Below are positions 50,687 through 58,420 of a stretch of DNA of 64,000 bases, one piece after another. Position 1 is the first letter of the stretch. Every line of letters starts with the position of its first letter. The stretch lies in NCBI GenBank assembly GCA_031366605.1, contig JANLOO010000025.1, positions 1 through 64,000 on the forward strand, read 5' to 3'. The notes under the pieces are model-generated. The model saw only the letters and a list, made by a program, of their open reading frames with translations, was not told where the DNA came from and did no database searches. Position numbers and translations under genes: made by a program. This DNA comes from CALMEC01 sp031366605 (GTDB taxonomy: Bacteria > Actinomycetota > Thermoleophilia > Miltoncostaeales > Miltoncostaeaceae).

Positions 50687-51493
50687 GTGAACCATCTCAG
50701 CATCAGGTCCGGAGACTGGTCCCTGGCGGCCACAAGCTGCGGCCAGGATCCGCGTCTCGTGTTTCTGCATCCCGGCGTCGGGGACCGGCGGTGCTGGCGC
50801 GACGTCATGGCGATCCTCGCCTCCGACCACTCCGGCGTGGCGTACGACCGGCGTGGGTTCGGCGACACTCCGCCGGCGAATGCGCCGTTCGCGAACACCG
50901 ACGACCTGCATGCGGTGCTCGATGCGTGTGCGGCCAGACCGGCGGTGCTGGTCGGCAACTCCCAGGGCGGACGCATCGCGATCGACTTCGCGCTGATGCA
51001 CCCGGAGCGGGTGGAACGTCTGGTGTTGATCGCGCCCGCGATGAGCGGCGCACCGGACCCGGACTGGGATGCCGAGCTTGGACACGAGCTGGTGGAGGCG
51101 ATCGAGGCGGCCGAGGAACGAGAAGATCTGGATGCGGTCAACCGGTACGAAGCCCTCATCTGGTTGGACGGCCCCGCCGCCCTCGAAGGGAGGATCGGTG
51201 GCCCGGTCCGGGAGCTATTTCTCGCGATGAACCTGGTCGCGTTGGAGCACGAGTCGGCGCCAGGGCCCATCGAACCGCCATCGGCGTACGAACACCTCGA
51301 GCGACTCGCGATGCCGGTACTGGTCATCGTCGGGGCCTTCGACCTGCCATATCAGCGAGCGGGAGCACGAGCCCTCGCCGAGCGGCTGCCGAAGGCACGG
51401 TTCGTCGAACTCGCCGGCGTGGCCCACCTTCCCCAACTTGAAGCGCCTGACATTCTGGCGTCGGTGATCAGCGAGTTCGTGTCGTCGGAGTGA
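50687..51493 (+). CDS. Alpha/beta hydrolase
   Basis: A 268-residue alpha/beta-fold hydrolase. VGNSQGG gives the nucleophile Ser92, VGAFDLPY the Asp and GVAHLPQLEAP the His; HPGVGDRRCW forms the oxyanion region. The substrate is unknown. GTG 50687 is chosen because AAGAGG lies 7 bases before it and the fold starts there; an in-frame ATG at 50627 would overlap the divergent CBS gene. Its 3' end overlaps the glycosylase gene by 26 bases. Confidence 0.85.
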   Translation: MNHLSIRSGDWSLAATSCGQDPRLVFLHPGVGDRRCWRDVMAILASDHSGVAYDRRGFGDTPPANAPFANTDDLHAVLDACAARPAVLVGNSQGGRIAIDFALMHPERVERLVLIAPAMSGAPDPDWDAELGHELVEAIEAAEEREDLDAVNRYEALIWLDGPAALEGRIGGPVRELFLAMNLVALEHESAPGPIEPPSAYEHLERLAMPVLVIVGAFDLPYQRAGARALAERLPKARFVELAGVAHLPQLEAPDILASVISEFVSSE

Positions 51494-52310
51494 TCGTCAA
51501 TCGACCGTCGGTCGGCTGGCAGGCGGGACACCAGTAGACCGTGCGGTTGGCATCGCCCATTCCTCTCGAACGGATTGGCGTACGGCATCGTCGACAGGGT
51601 CGTCCGCTGCGCCCGTAGACCCAGGTTCGTTCACGGCTGCGCGGATTCGCCGAGCGGTAGGTGGTGATTCGCCCGCCTTCCACGACCCCGTCGGCCAGCA
51701 GGCGCGATGCCGTCGCCCCGATCATGTGCGCCTGGTCGTGGGTGAGGTCGCCGATCCGTCGCCACGGGTCGATACCGCACAGAAACAGCGTCTCGCTGCG
51801 GACGATGTTGCCGATGCCGGCCATCACGCGTTGATCCATCAGCGCCTCACCGACGGTACGGTCCGGGTCGAGTCCGAGGAGCCGTGTCGCGACCATTCGC
51901 CCGGAGTCGAGGGTGTCGTTGAGCAGGTCGGGGCCGACCGAGGCGATCCCGGGGATCGGCTCGCCAGGTTCGTACAGCCGCAGGCGTGGCCCGCCGTACT
52001 GCGCCGCGACGTGGGTCTCGGTCCAGAGCGCAAGCCACAGATTGCGCTGCGGGATCGGCCGGGTCGCCGTCAGCAATCGCCACGAGCCGACCATGCCCAG
52101 ATGCGAGTGCAGAACCCGCCCGCTCACGAACCGCAGCAGGTGGTGTTTGCCGACCGCATCCACACGCTCGATCGCGTCACCGGCAAGGCGCTCGGGGATC
52201 CGCTGTGGCACCACGCGCGGTTGGGGTGCGTCGATCCGTACCAATGCCGCCCGGGCGAGCGCGGCCGTCAGGCGGACCGCATTGCGGTGGCTGACATGTC
52301 CTTCGGGCAT
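51468..52310 (-). CDS. Formamidopyrimidine/endonuclease VIII-type DNA glycosylase
   Basis: A 280-residue Fpg/Nei enzyme that removes oxidised bases and nicks the DNA. MPEGH supplies the catalytic Pro2 and Glu3, so ATG 52310 is certain. LGMVGSWRL, QRVMAGIGNIVRSETLF (helix-two-turn-helix) and a C-terminal zinc finger with CRRC and CPAC are present. The N-terminus PEGH points to Nei, not Fpg (PELP). The start overlaps the stop of the broken PIN gene as TGATG. Confidence 0.92.
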   Translation of the reverse strand: MPEGHVSHRNAVRLTAALARAALVRIDAPQPRVVPQRIPERLAGDAIERVDAVGKHHLLRFVSGRVLHSHLGMVGSWRLLTATRPIPQRNLWLALWTETHVAAQYGGPRLRLYEPGEPIPGIASVGPDLLNDTLDSGRMVATRLLGLDPDRTVGEALMDQRVMAGIGNIVRSETLFLCGIDPWRRIGDLTHDQAHMIGATASRLLADGVVEGGRITTYRSANPRSRERTWVYGRSGRPCRRCRTPIRSRGMGDANRTVYWCPACQPTDGRLTITPTTRTR

Positions 52311-52638
52311 CAGGGTGTGATCAGCGTGAGGTGCGGGAGGTAGGTCGCAGAGGAGTTGCGATCGCGTGTCAGCACAGACATTCCGGCGACTGCGGCGTGT
52401 GCGCCGATGGAAAAGTCCGGGAGCGGGGACCGTCGCGTGCCACCAGCTCGGCGATACCGCAGGAAGCGCTTTCCGGCGAGGAACATCGGATCCCACGGCA
52501 GGCCCAGGCGCTCGAGCGTGGCTGAGAGGGCGTCATTCAGGTCTTCGATTCGACGAACCCGATCGACACGTCGGAATATGCGCTTGGGTTGATTGCGATC
52601 CGACCGGCGTCCGCGGCATCGGCGAGCGCGTCCGAGCC
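52310..52638 (-). pseudogene. Broken PIN-domain (VapC-like) gene
   Basis: Two pieces of a VapC-like protein lie in different frames. From 52638 the first frame reads ALADAADAGRIAINPSAYSD and a stop; after a shift near 52548 the other frame reads RIEDLNDALSATLERLGLPW and continues through RRSPLPDFSIGAHAAVAGM and LTRDRN to the stop at 52310. The N-terminal strand with the first catalytic Asp is missing: the remnant begins directly after the cupin stop. Truncation plus frameshift make it inactive. Confidence 0.7.
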
Positions 52639-52959
52639 TCACGAGGGTTCGGCAGGTGCGAACACGACCAGGACCGTGAGGTCCTCGGCGATGTCCACGA
52701 AGCGATGCGGCGCAAGGGCGTCGACGAAGATCGTGTCGCCGGGACCCACGGCGCGGCGCTCGCCCGCGCATTCGAACCCTGCTCGACCGGCGATGACGTA
52801 GTACAGCTCGTCCGCGGTGTGCGGCTGTTGCTGGTCGCTACTGCCGGCCGGAAGCTCATACAGGCCTGCGCTCATCGATGGTCGGTGCAAGAACTCCTCG
52901 TACAGCCGCCCGGCGCCGGCACGTGTGGCACGGACGTCGTCGAGACGATTGATCTGCAC
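52639..52959 (-). CDS. Cupin-domain protein
   Basis: A 106-residue single-domain cupin. PHTADELYYVIAGRAGFE is cupin motif 1 with the metal His and Glu, and DTIFVDALAPHRF is motif 2 with the last His. The barrel is complete. The GTG start at 52959 overlaps the lhr stop (TAGTG), with GAGAGGAGAG ahead of it, so it should be translated with the helicase. Ligand unknown. Confidence 0.83.
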   Translation of the reverse strand: MQINRLDDVRATRAGAGRLYEEFLHRPSMSAGLYELPAGSSDQQQPHTADELYYVIAGRAGFECAGERRAVGPGDTIFVDALAPHRFVDIAEDLTVLVVFAPAEPS

Positions 52960-55900
52960 TATCGCTCTCCTCTCAGTTCCAATCCGTGCAACCCACTGAA
53001 GAACCCGGCCTCCAGGAGGAACGGCTCCAACGGCGAGCCGAATACCGAACCGCCGTCGACTCGTTGGATCATGGCGCGACGGCCGCGGCCGTCTTTGACC
53101 CAAATGGCCAACGCGGCGATTGCCAGTTGGCACCACTGTGGCTCGGGATCGCGCAGGGTGATCAGGCCCTTTCCGCCGCGCTCCATGTAGAGCACGGGGG
53201 CGCCGTCCATCAGCACGACCTGGGCACCGAAGGTCCGCGACGGGCCTCGCTTTGTGTCGCGTCGTGGCCACGGGACGGCCGAGCCGAACGGCTGGGCCGG
53301 GTCGGCCGCACCCAGCACAAGCGTCACAGGGTCGGTGTCGCCGTCACGGAGGTCACGCAAGCGCTCCACCGCGCCGGGCATGGCGAACTGGGCGCCGCCC
53401 AGGCCTGCCAGGAAGTACCCACGGCGGCATCGGCCAAGGGTCTCAAGCTCCGACAACGGGCGATAGACACCGGCAAAGCCCCCCGGCACTCCGTCACCCA
53501 ACACGGCGGCCCGGGTGACGACGCCGTGTCGCTCCAGAAGGAGTTCGGCTTGCGCGCGCAGGCGTTCGTCGCTGGACGGGGCACGCACGAACAGGCGCCG
53601 GGTCAGCGACCAGCGCCCCGCGATTGCACCGTGGGCCGTCCCACCTCCACGCGCGGTGCGGCGGCCGAACCGCGATGGGCTCGACCGCGGCTTCGGCGCC
53701 TTGCGCGGTGCCCGCAAGGGCATCCACAGATCGTTGGTCACCTCGCCTGCCCACACCAGGCTCCACAACGTCGCGAACACCTCCTCGGGCGCGGCCTCCA
53801 CGGCGTCCAGGAGCTCGTCCCAGAATCCGGCGCCGCCTGCCAGCGCCTCGCGCACCGGAGTCGCCAGATGCCCATCCGGAGGCGGATCGGAGGGCGGCGG
53901 TCCCAACAGCGCCGCGTCCTCGCGGAAGTACAGCGCAACGCGTCCACCGTCGCGGCCCATGGCTCCAGCTCCGACCCACACCAACTCGCCCGCACCCGCG
54001 AGCGCATCGAGCCACGTGGCGGAATAACCACCGATGCGTCTGGGGAACACCTCCTGCTCCCATTGCGCTGCGGGCAGCGCGAGGCCCTGTAGCGGCGTGA
54101 TGACCTCGCGTAACGCATCGACGCCGGGGGCCTGGTGCCGGCGGTCGATGCGATGCCACGCGGGGAGAAAGCGACCCAGCGCCTCCGGCTCGACCGGCTC
54201 GACCTCCTTGCGGGCCGCGGCCAGACTCGCGCGGCGAAGGCGGCGCAGCACCTCGGCGTCGCACCATTCTCGGCCGCTTCCGCCGGGTCTGATCTCGCCA
54301 CGAACCAGCGTCCCCGTGTCCTCGAGCGCCAAAAGCTCCGCAGCCGCCGCGTCGGCAGCGATGTCAAAGCGGTCGGCGAGCTGCTGTGCGGTAAATGGTC
54401 CATGCGTGCGCGCGTACCGGGCGACCAGCGAGTGCAGGGCATCGGGAACGGATTCGAGGAAGACGTCGGGCAGGCCTGCCGGCGGCATGACGCCGAGCCC
54501 ATCGCGGTAGCGGCCGGCATCCTCCGCGGCGATCCAGCACTGCTCACCACGCAGGCGAACCTGCGTCGAGCGACGCTCGTCACGAAGTGCCTCAAGCAGC
54601 TCCAGCGCCCGTTCCGGCTCGACCAAGCGGTCGGCCGCCTCGGCCACGGTCAGGTCACCCAGACGCCGCAGCAGGTCATGAAGCCCGTCGGCACTTCGCG
54701 CCCTGGCCCGTTCCGACAGCCCCTGAAGATCGGCCTCGAGCGTCTCGAGCGCCGCGGCGTCGATCAGGTCGCGCAGCTCGTCCTGTCCCAGCAACTCGCG
54801 CAGCAAGTCGCGGTCGAGCGAGAGCGCGGTTGCGCGCCGCTCAGCCGCCGGCGTGTCGTCCTCGTACATGTACGTGGCGACGTATTCGAACAGCAGCGCA
54901 CTCGCAAACGGTGAGGCGGTGGCGGTCTCCACCTCGACGACGGCCAGCTCGCGTGACTGAATTCGCCGCAGCAGGTCGCGCAGCGCCGGCAGGTCGAACC
55001 AGTCGTTGAGGCACTCGCGATAGGTCTCGAGGATGATCGGGAAGCTGCCGTAGCGGCGGGCGACCTCGAGCAGAGACGCGGACTTGAGTCGTTGTTGCCA
55101 CAGCGGTGTTCGCCGACCTGGCCGCCGCCGGGGGATCAACAATGCCCGCGCCGAGTTCTCGCGGAAGCGTGCGCCGAACAGGGCCGTTGAGCCGAGCTCG
55201 CCGACCACCAGGTCCTCGATGTCGCCAGGTTCGATCAGTGCGATCTCGGCCGCAGGTGGCTCGTCGGCGTCGGGAAGGTGGAGTGCGATGCCGTCGTCGC
55301 TCCAGATGGCATGGGCGGTCACGCCACCCAACTCCCGCAGCCGCGACTGCAGTGCCATCGCCCACGGCGCGTGGACGCGAGCGCCGAACGGCGTCAACAC
55401 GCACAACCGCCAGTCGCCGATTTCGTCACGGAAACGCTCGACGACGACGGTGGTGTCGCTCGGCACCGCGCCGGTCGCGTCGACCTGGTCGTTCAGGTAC
55501 GCCATCAGGTTCGTCGCGGCGCGTTCGTCGAACGCCGACTCGGACCTGAGCCGAGCCAGGGCGCGGTCGGGGCGGGCAGCCACCAGTTCGCGTGCGAGCT
55601 TGCCGACCTCGCGGCCCAACTCGACCGGGCGGCCGACACCCTCGCCCTTCCAGAACGGCACGGCGCCGGGAACACCCGGAGCGGGGGAGACCAGCACGCG
55701 GTCGCGGGTGATCTCCTCGATGCGCCAACTGGACGCCCCCAGCAGAAACACCTGGCCGGTGCGGGCCTCGTAGACCATCTCCTCGTCCAGTTCGCCGACG
55801 CGTGTATTGCCGTCGACCAGGTACACGCCGTACAGGCCGCGGTCGGGGATCGTGCCCGCGTTCTGGACGGCCAGCTGGCGAGCGCCACCGCGCCCCCGCA

Positions 55901-57404
55901 CCGTGCCCTCGGTGCGGTCCCAGACAACCCGTGGAGCGAGCTCGGCGAACTCGTCGCTCGGGTAGCGGCCCGAGAGCATGTCGAGCACGCCCTCAAGCTG
56001 CTCGCGCGACAGGTCCGAAAACGGATAGGCGCCCCGGGCCAGGGTGTGCAGCTCCTCGACCGTCCACGGGTCGTTGCAGACCGTCGCCACGATTTGCTGG
56101 GCCAGGACGTCCAGCGGCAGGCGCGGGATGTGGGTCTCTTCGATTGCGGCCTCGCGCATGCGCGACACCACGGCCGCGCATTCGAGCAGGTCGCCGCGGT
56201 ACTTGGGAAAGATCCGTCCGCGGCTGGCGGCCCCCACCTGGTGGCCAGAACGACCGACACGCTGGATGCCGCGGGCGACGCTGCGGGGGCTCTCGACCTG
56301 GATGACCAGGTCGATGGCGCCCATGTCGATGCCGAGCTCCAAGCTGCTGGTCGCAACGAGCGCGGGCAGGCGTCCTGCCTTGAGTTCCTCCTCGATCAGG
56401 GCGCGCTGTTCGGCCGCCAGGCTGCCGTGGTGGGCGCGGGCGACCTCCTCCTCAGCGAGTTCGTTGAGCCGCAATGCCAGGCGCTCGGCCAGGCGGCGGC
56501 TGTTGACGAAGATCAAGGTCGAGCGGTGCGCCCGCACCAGGTCGAGGATGGCGGGGTAGACGGCCGGCCAGATGGATTTGCGGTTGCCGCCGTCACCGGG
56601 AACCGACAGCGGGTCGTCCAGGGTCGGCGCACCGGGATTCGCCAGATCGCGCATGTCGTCAACTGGGACGATGACCTCGAGATCCAGCTCTTTGCGCTGG
56701 CCTGCATCGACGATCGTGACCGGACGCGGCGTCCCCGATTCGTCCTGCCCGCCCAGGAATTGGGCGATCTCGCTCAGCGGCCGCTGCGTCGCCGAGAGCC
56801 CGATCCGCTGCAAGGGCCCGTCGGTCGCGCGCTCCAGGCGTTCGAGGCTCAGTGCCAGGTGCGCGCCGCGCTTGGTGGCGGCGACGGCGTGGATCTCGTC
56901 GATGATGACCGTGCGCGCGGCCTGCATCATCTCGATCCCGCGTGAGGTCAAGAGCAGATACAGGCTCTCGGGCGTGGTGATGAGGATGTCTGGAGGAGTG
57001 CGCAGCATGCGCGCCCGATCGCGTTGCGGCGTGTCGCCCGTGCGCACGGCGACCGACAACTCCGGCAGCTCAATCCCCTGGCGGCGGGCTGCGTCGGCCA
57101 GACCGGCCAGCGGGCCCCGCAGGTTGCGCTCGACGTCGTAGTTGAGCGCTTTTAGCGGCGAGATGTACACCAGCCGCGTGGCCATCTCGCCGCGAAGCCG
57201 TTCTTCGATGAGCGCGTTGAGCCCCCACAAGAACGCCGCGAGCGTCTTGCCGCTTCCCGTCGGTGCGACGATCAGCGCATGTTCCCCCGCCGCGATCGCC
57301 GGCCACCCCAGACGCTGCGCATCTGTGGGCTCGGCAAATGCCCGCGCAAACCAATCCGCGACGAGCGGATGAAACGGAGCAATACGGACGGGCGCAGTCG
57401 CCAC
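52959..57404 (-). CDS. lhr: Lhr-family DEAD/DEAH helicase (1481 residues)
   Basis: A large 3'-to-5' helicase linked to DNA repair in mycobacteria. The helicase core lies at residues 1-430: APTGSGKTLAAFLWG (Walker A), DEIHAV (motif II), SATQRP (motif III) and RVGRSGHQVG (motif VI). A winged helix and the Lhr-specific core domain follow to about 870, and the long C-terminal half matches the Lhr-CTD of actinobacterial enzymes. GTG 57404 lies 6 bases after a TACGAT hexamer. It is co-translated with the cupin and lies near the Nei glycosylase, which suits a repair role. Confidence 0.92.
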   Translation of the reverse strand: MATAPVRIAPFHPLVADWFARAFAEPTDAQRLGWPAIAAGEHALIVAPTGSGKTLAAFLWGLNALIEERLRGEMATRLVYISPLKALNYDVERNLRGPLAGLADAARRQGIELPELSVAVRTGDTPQRDRARMLRTPPDILITTPESLYLLLTSRGIEMMQAARTVIIDEIHAVAATKRGAHLALSLERLERATDGPLQRIGLSATQRPLSEIAQFLGGQDESGTPRPVTIVDAGQRKELDLEVIVPVDDMRDLANPGAPTLDDPLSVPGDGGNRKSIWPAVYPAILDLVRAHRSTLIFVNSRRLAERLALRLNELAEEEVARAHHGSLAAEQRALIEEELKAGRLPALVATSSLELGIDMGAIDLVIQVESPRSVARGIQRVGRSGHQVGAASRGRIFPKYRGDLLECAAVVSRMREAAIEETHIPRLPLDVLAQQIVATVCNDPWTVEELHTLARGAYPFSDLSREQLEGVLDMLSGRYPSDEFAELAPRVVWDRTEGTVRGRGGARQLAVQNAGTIPDRGLYGVYLVDGNTRVGELDEEMVYEARTGQVFLLGASSWRIEEITRDRVLVSPAPGVPGAVPFWKGEGVGRPVELGREVGKLARELVAARPDRALARLRSESAFDERAATNLMAYLNDQVDATGAVPSDTTVVVERFRDEIGDWRLCVLTPFGARVHAPWAMALQSRLRELGGVTAHAIWSDDGIALHLPDADEPPAAEIALIEPGDIEDLVVGELGSTALFGARFRENSARALLIPRRRPGRRTPLWQQRLKSASLLEVARRYGSFPIILETYRECLNDWFDLPALRDLLRRIQSRELAVVEVETATASPFASALLFEYVATYMYEDDTPAAERRATALSLDRDLLRELLGQDELRDLIDAAALETLEADLQGLSERARARSADGLHDLLRRLGDLTVAEAADRLVEPERALELLEALRDERRSTQVRLRGEQCWIAAEDAGRYRDGLGVMPPAGLPDVFLESVPDALHSLVARYARTHGPFTAQQLADRFDIAADAAAAELLALEDTGTLVRGEIRPGGSGREWCDAEVLRRLRRASLAAARKEVEPVEPEALGRFLPAWHRIDRRHQAPGVDALREVITPLQGLALPAAQWEQEVFPRRIGGYSATWLDALAGAGELVWVGAGAMGRDGGRVALYFREDAALLGPPPSDPPPDGHLATPVREALAGGAGFWDELLDAVEAAPEEVFATLWSLVWAGEVTNDLWMPLRAPRKAPKPRSSPSRFGRRTARGGGTAHGAIAGRWSLTRRLFVRAPSSDERLRAQAELLLERHGVVTRAAVLGDGVPGGFAGVYRPLSELETLGRCRRGYFLAGLGGAQFAMPGAVERLRDLRDGDTDPVTLVLGAADPAQPFGSAVPWPRRDTKRGPSRTFGAQVVLMDGAPVLYMERGGKGLITLRDPEPQWCQLAIAALAIWVKDGRGRRAMIQRVDGGSVFGSPLEPFLLEAGFFSGLHGLELRGER

Positions 57405-57410
57405 CCGTGG

Positions 57411-57416
57411 ATCGTA
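57411..57416 (-). promoter_or_regulatory. -10 element TACGAT of lhr
   Basis: On the minus strand TACGAT ends 6 bases before GTG 57404, which suggests a leaderless lhr message. Repeat E5 lies upstream of this promoter. Confidence 0.4.
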
Positions 57417-57448
57417 GCCGCCTGGGATCAGACTGAGTTGGCGTCAAG

Positions 57449-57606
57449 GGTCCGTCAAGGGACTACTGCAACGTTTGACGGCTGCAAACCCTCGTCATAC
57501 GCGGTCGGCGAGATCGCTGTGGCCACCAGCGGCAACGAGGCTCGCCGACACGGTCTGCCTCGGTTTTCGCTCGTCCTCCGTCACAGCAGTCATTCCTTGA
57601 CGGACC
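57449..57606 (-). repeat. Structured intergenic repeat, copy E5
   Basis: Read on the minus strand. The outer arms (57586-57606 and 57449-57469) contain a perfect 12-bp inverted repeat, GGTCCGTCAAGG with CCTTGACGGACC, and pair further inward. Boxes: GAGCGAAAACCG (plus 57561-57574) and the 3' box with GGGTTTGCAGCC (57480-57495). The inner 9-bp stem GTCGGCGAG/CTCGCCGAC (57541-57549 with 57504-57512) matches that of E2 with a compensatory swap. It sits just after the vapC stop and ahead of lhr. Confidence 0.72.
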
Positions 57607-57607
57607 T

Positions 57608-58039
57608 TTAAGGGACAACGCCCTCGCTGTTCGGCAGCCCGACCACGTCGACTCCTTCGTCTCGTGCCACCTGAGCGAGGAGTGCATCAGCCGTCGCGAG
57701 CCGGCCGAACTCGATGCTCGTCGCCAAAGCGATGCAGTCGGCGAGCGAGAGCGGCCGATCGCGTCGATGGTAGTGGCGGGCACGAAGGTGCGCCGCTGAC
57801 CACGCCAGTTCGCCCGACACCGAGATCACCTTGAGTTCCTTTTGGAGAAGCGGGTCGATGAGCCCCCTGATTTCGGTCTCAGCGAAACCATCGCGTCGGA
57901 TGAGCACGTCGATGACCTCTGCAAGGTTGACCGACGAGATCAGCGGGTCGTGTCTTCGCAGGAGCAGTTCGACCTGGGCGGCCGCCGGTTCACCCTTGAG
58001 CAGCGCGATCAGTGCCTGTGCGTCGAGGAGTGTCGCTAT
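57608..58039 (-). CDS. vapC: VapC-like PIN-domain toxin without a normal start codon
   Basis: PIN-domain ribonuclease. Read from ATA 58039 the 143-residue protein has the full acidic set: Asp6 (LLDAQALI), Glu41 (NLAEVID), Asp101 (LSLADCIAL) and Asp118 (ATADALL). No ATG, GTG or TTG exists in frame before residue 45, where GTG 57907 would give a product without the first two acidic residues. ATA overlaps the antitoxin stop (ATAG), where ATGA is usual. Rare ATA initiation or start-codon loss are both possible. Confidence 0.72.
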   Translation of the reverse strand: MATLLDAQALIALLKGEPAAAQVELLLRRHDPLISSVNLAEVIDVLIRRDGFAETEIRGLIDPLLQKELKVISVSGELAWSAAHLRARHYHRRDRPLSLADCIALATSIEFGRLATADALLAQVARDEGVDVVGLPNSEGVVP

Positions 58040-58281
58040 GAGTGCCGTCGCTCCGCGTGCGCTTCGTCCTCGCGCGCGAGTCGCCGGAGCTCATCCGACG
58101 AACGACCACGTCCGGCAAGGGCTCCCCGCGCGGCCGCGATCGGGTCGTCTGAAACCGGTCGCAGAACCACATGGTCGCCGAGATCCTCTGCGACAACGGT
58201 GCGGGTGCCCCACCGGTGACGAATTTCAGCTGGGATTGAAATTTGTCCCCCGCGAGAAATCGTAAGACGCTTCATGGTCAT
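58036..58281 (-). CDS. vapB: AbrB/MazE-type antitoxin
   Basis: An 81-residue SpoVT-AbrB DNA-binding protein: KRLTISRGGQISIPAEIRHRWG forms the swapped-hairpin domain in residues 3-40, and the acidic and basic C-terminus (DELRRLAREDEAHAERR) would bind the toxin. It overlaps the toxin gene by 4 bases and is expected to repress its own operon. ATG 58281 or ATG 58275 can start it; TAGAGT upstream could be the -10. Confidence 0.82.
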   Translation of the reverse strand: MTMKRLTISRGGQISIPAEIRHRWGTRTVVAEDLGDHVVLRPVSDDPIAAARGALAGRGRSSDELRRLAREDEAHAERRHS

Positions 58282-58338
58282 GCGACTCTACCATGAGCAC
58301 GGCTTGGCGGAGATCTCGCGCGTGAGATCCGCGTGAAC

Positions 58339-58372
58339 GTTCGGCCCCGACGCAGAGGCGCCGGGGCCGAAC
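58339..58372. promoter_or_regulatory. Strong hairpin ahead of the aminotransferase gene
   Basis: GTTCGGCCCCG (58339-58349) pairs perfectly with CGGGGCCGAAC (58362-58372) over a 12-base loop. It lies 48 bases before the aminotransferase start and after a weaker hairpin built on GCGGA and TCTC. It could be a leader attenuator, an operator or a terminator of antisense transcription from vapB. Confidence 0.45.
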
Positions 58373-58420
58373 GCAGAGGGTATGAGGATTTCGAATGGCG
58401 CGGCGGGTAGGCTCGAAATC

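Noticed and set aside
57608..57907. 99-codon version of the VapC toxin starting at GTG 57907
   Set aside because: It would lack the first strand and two catalytic acidic residues; family sequence continues upstream in frame to 58039.
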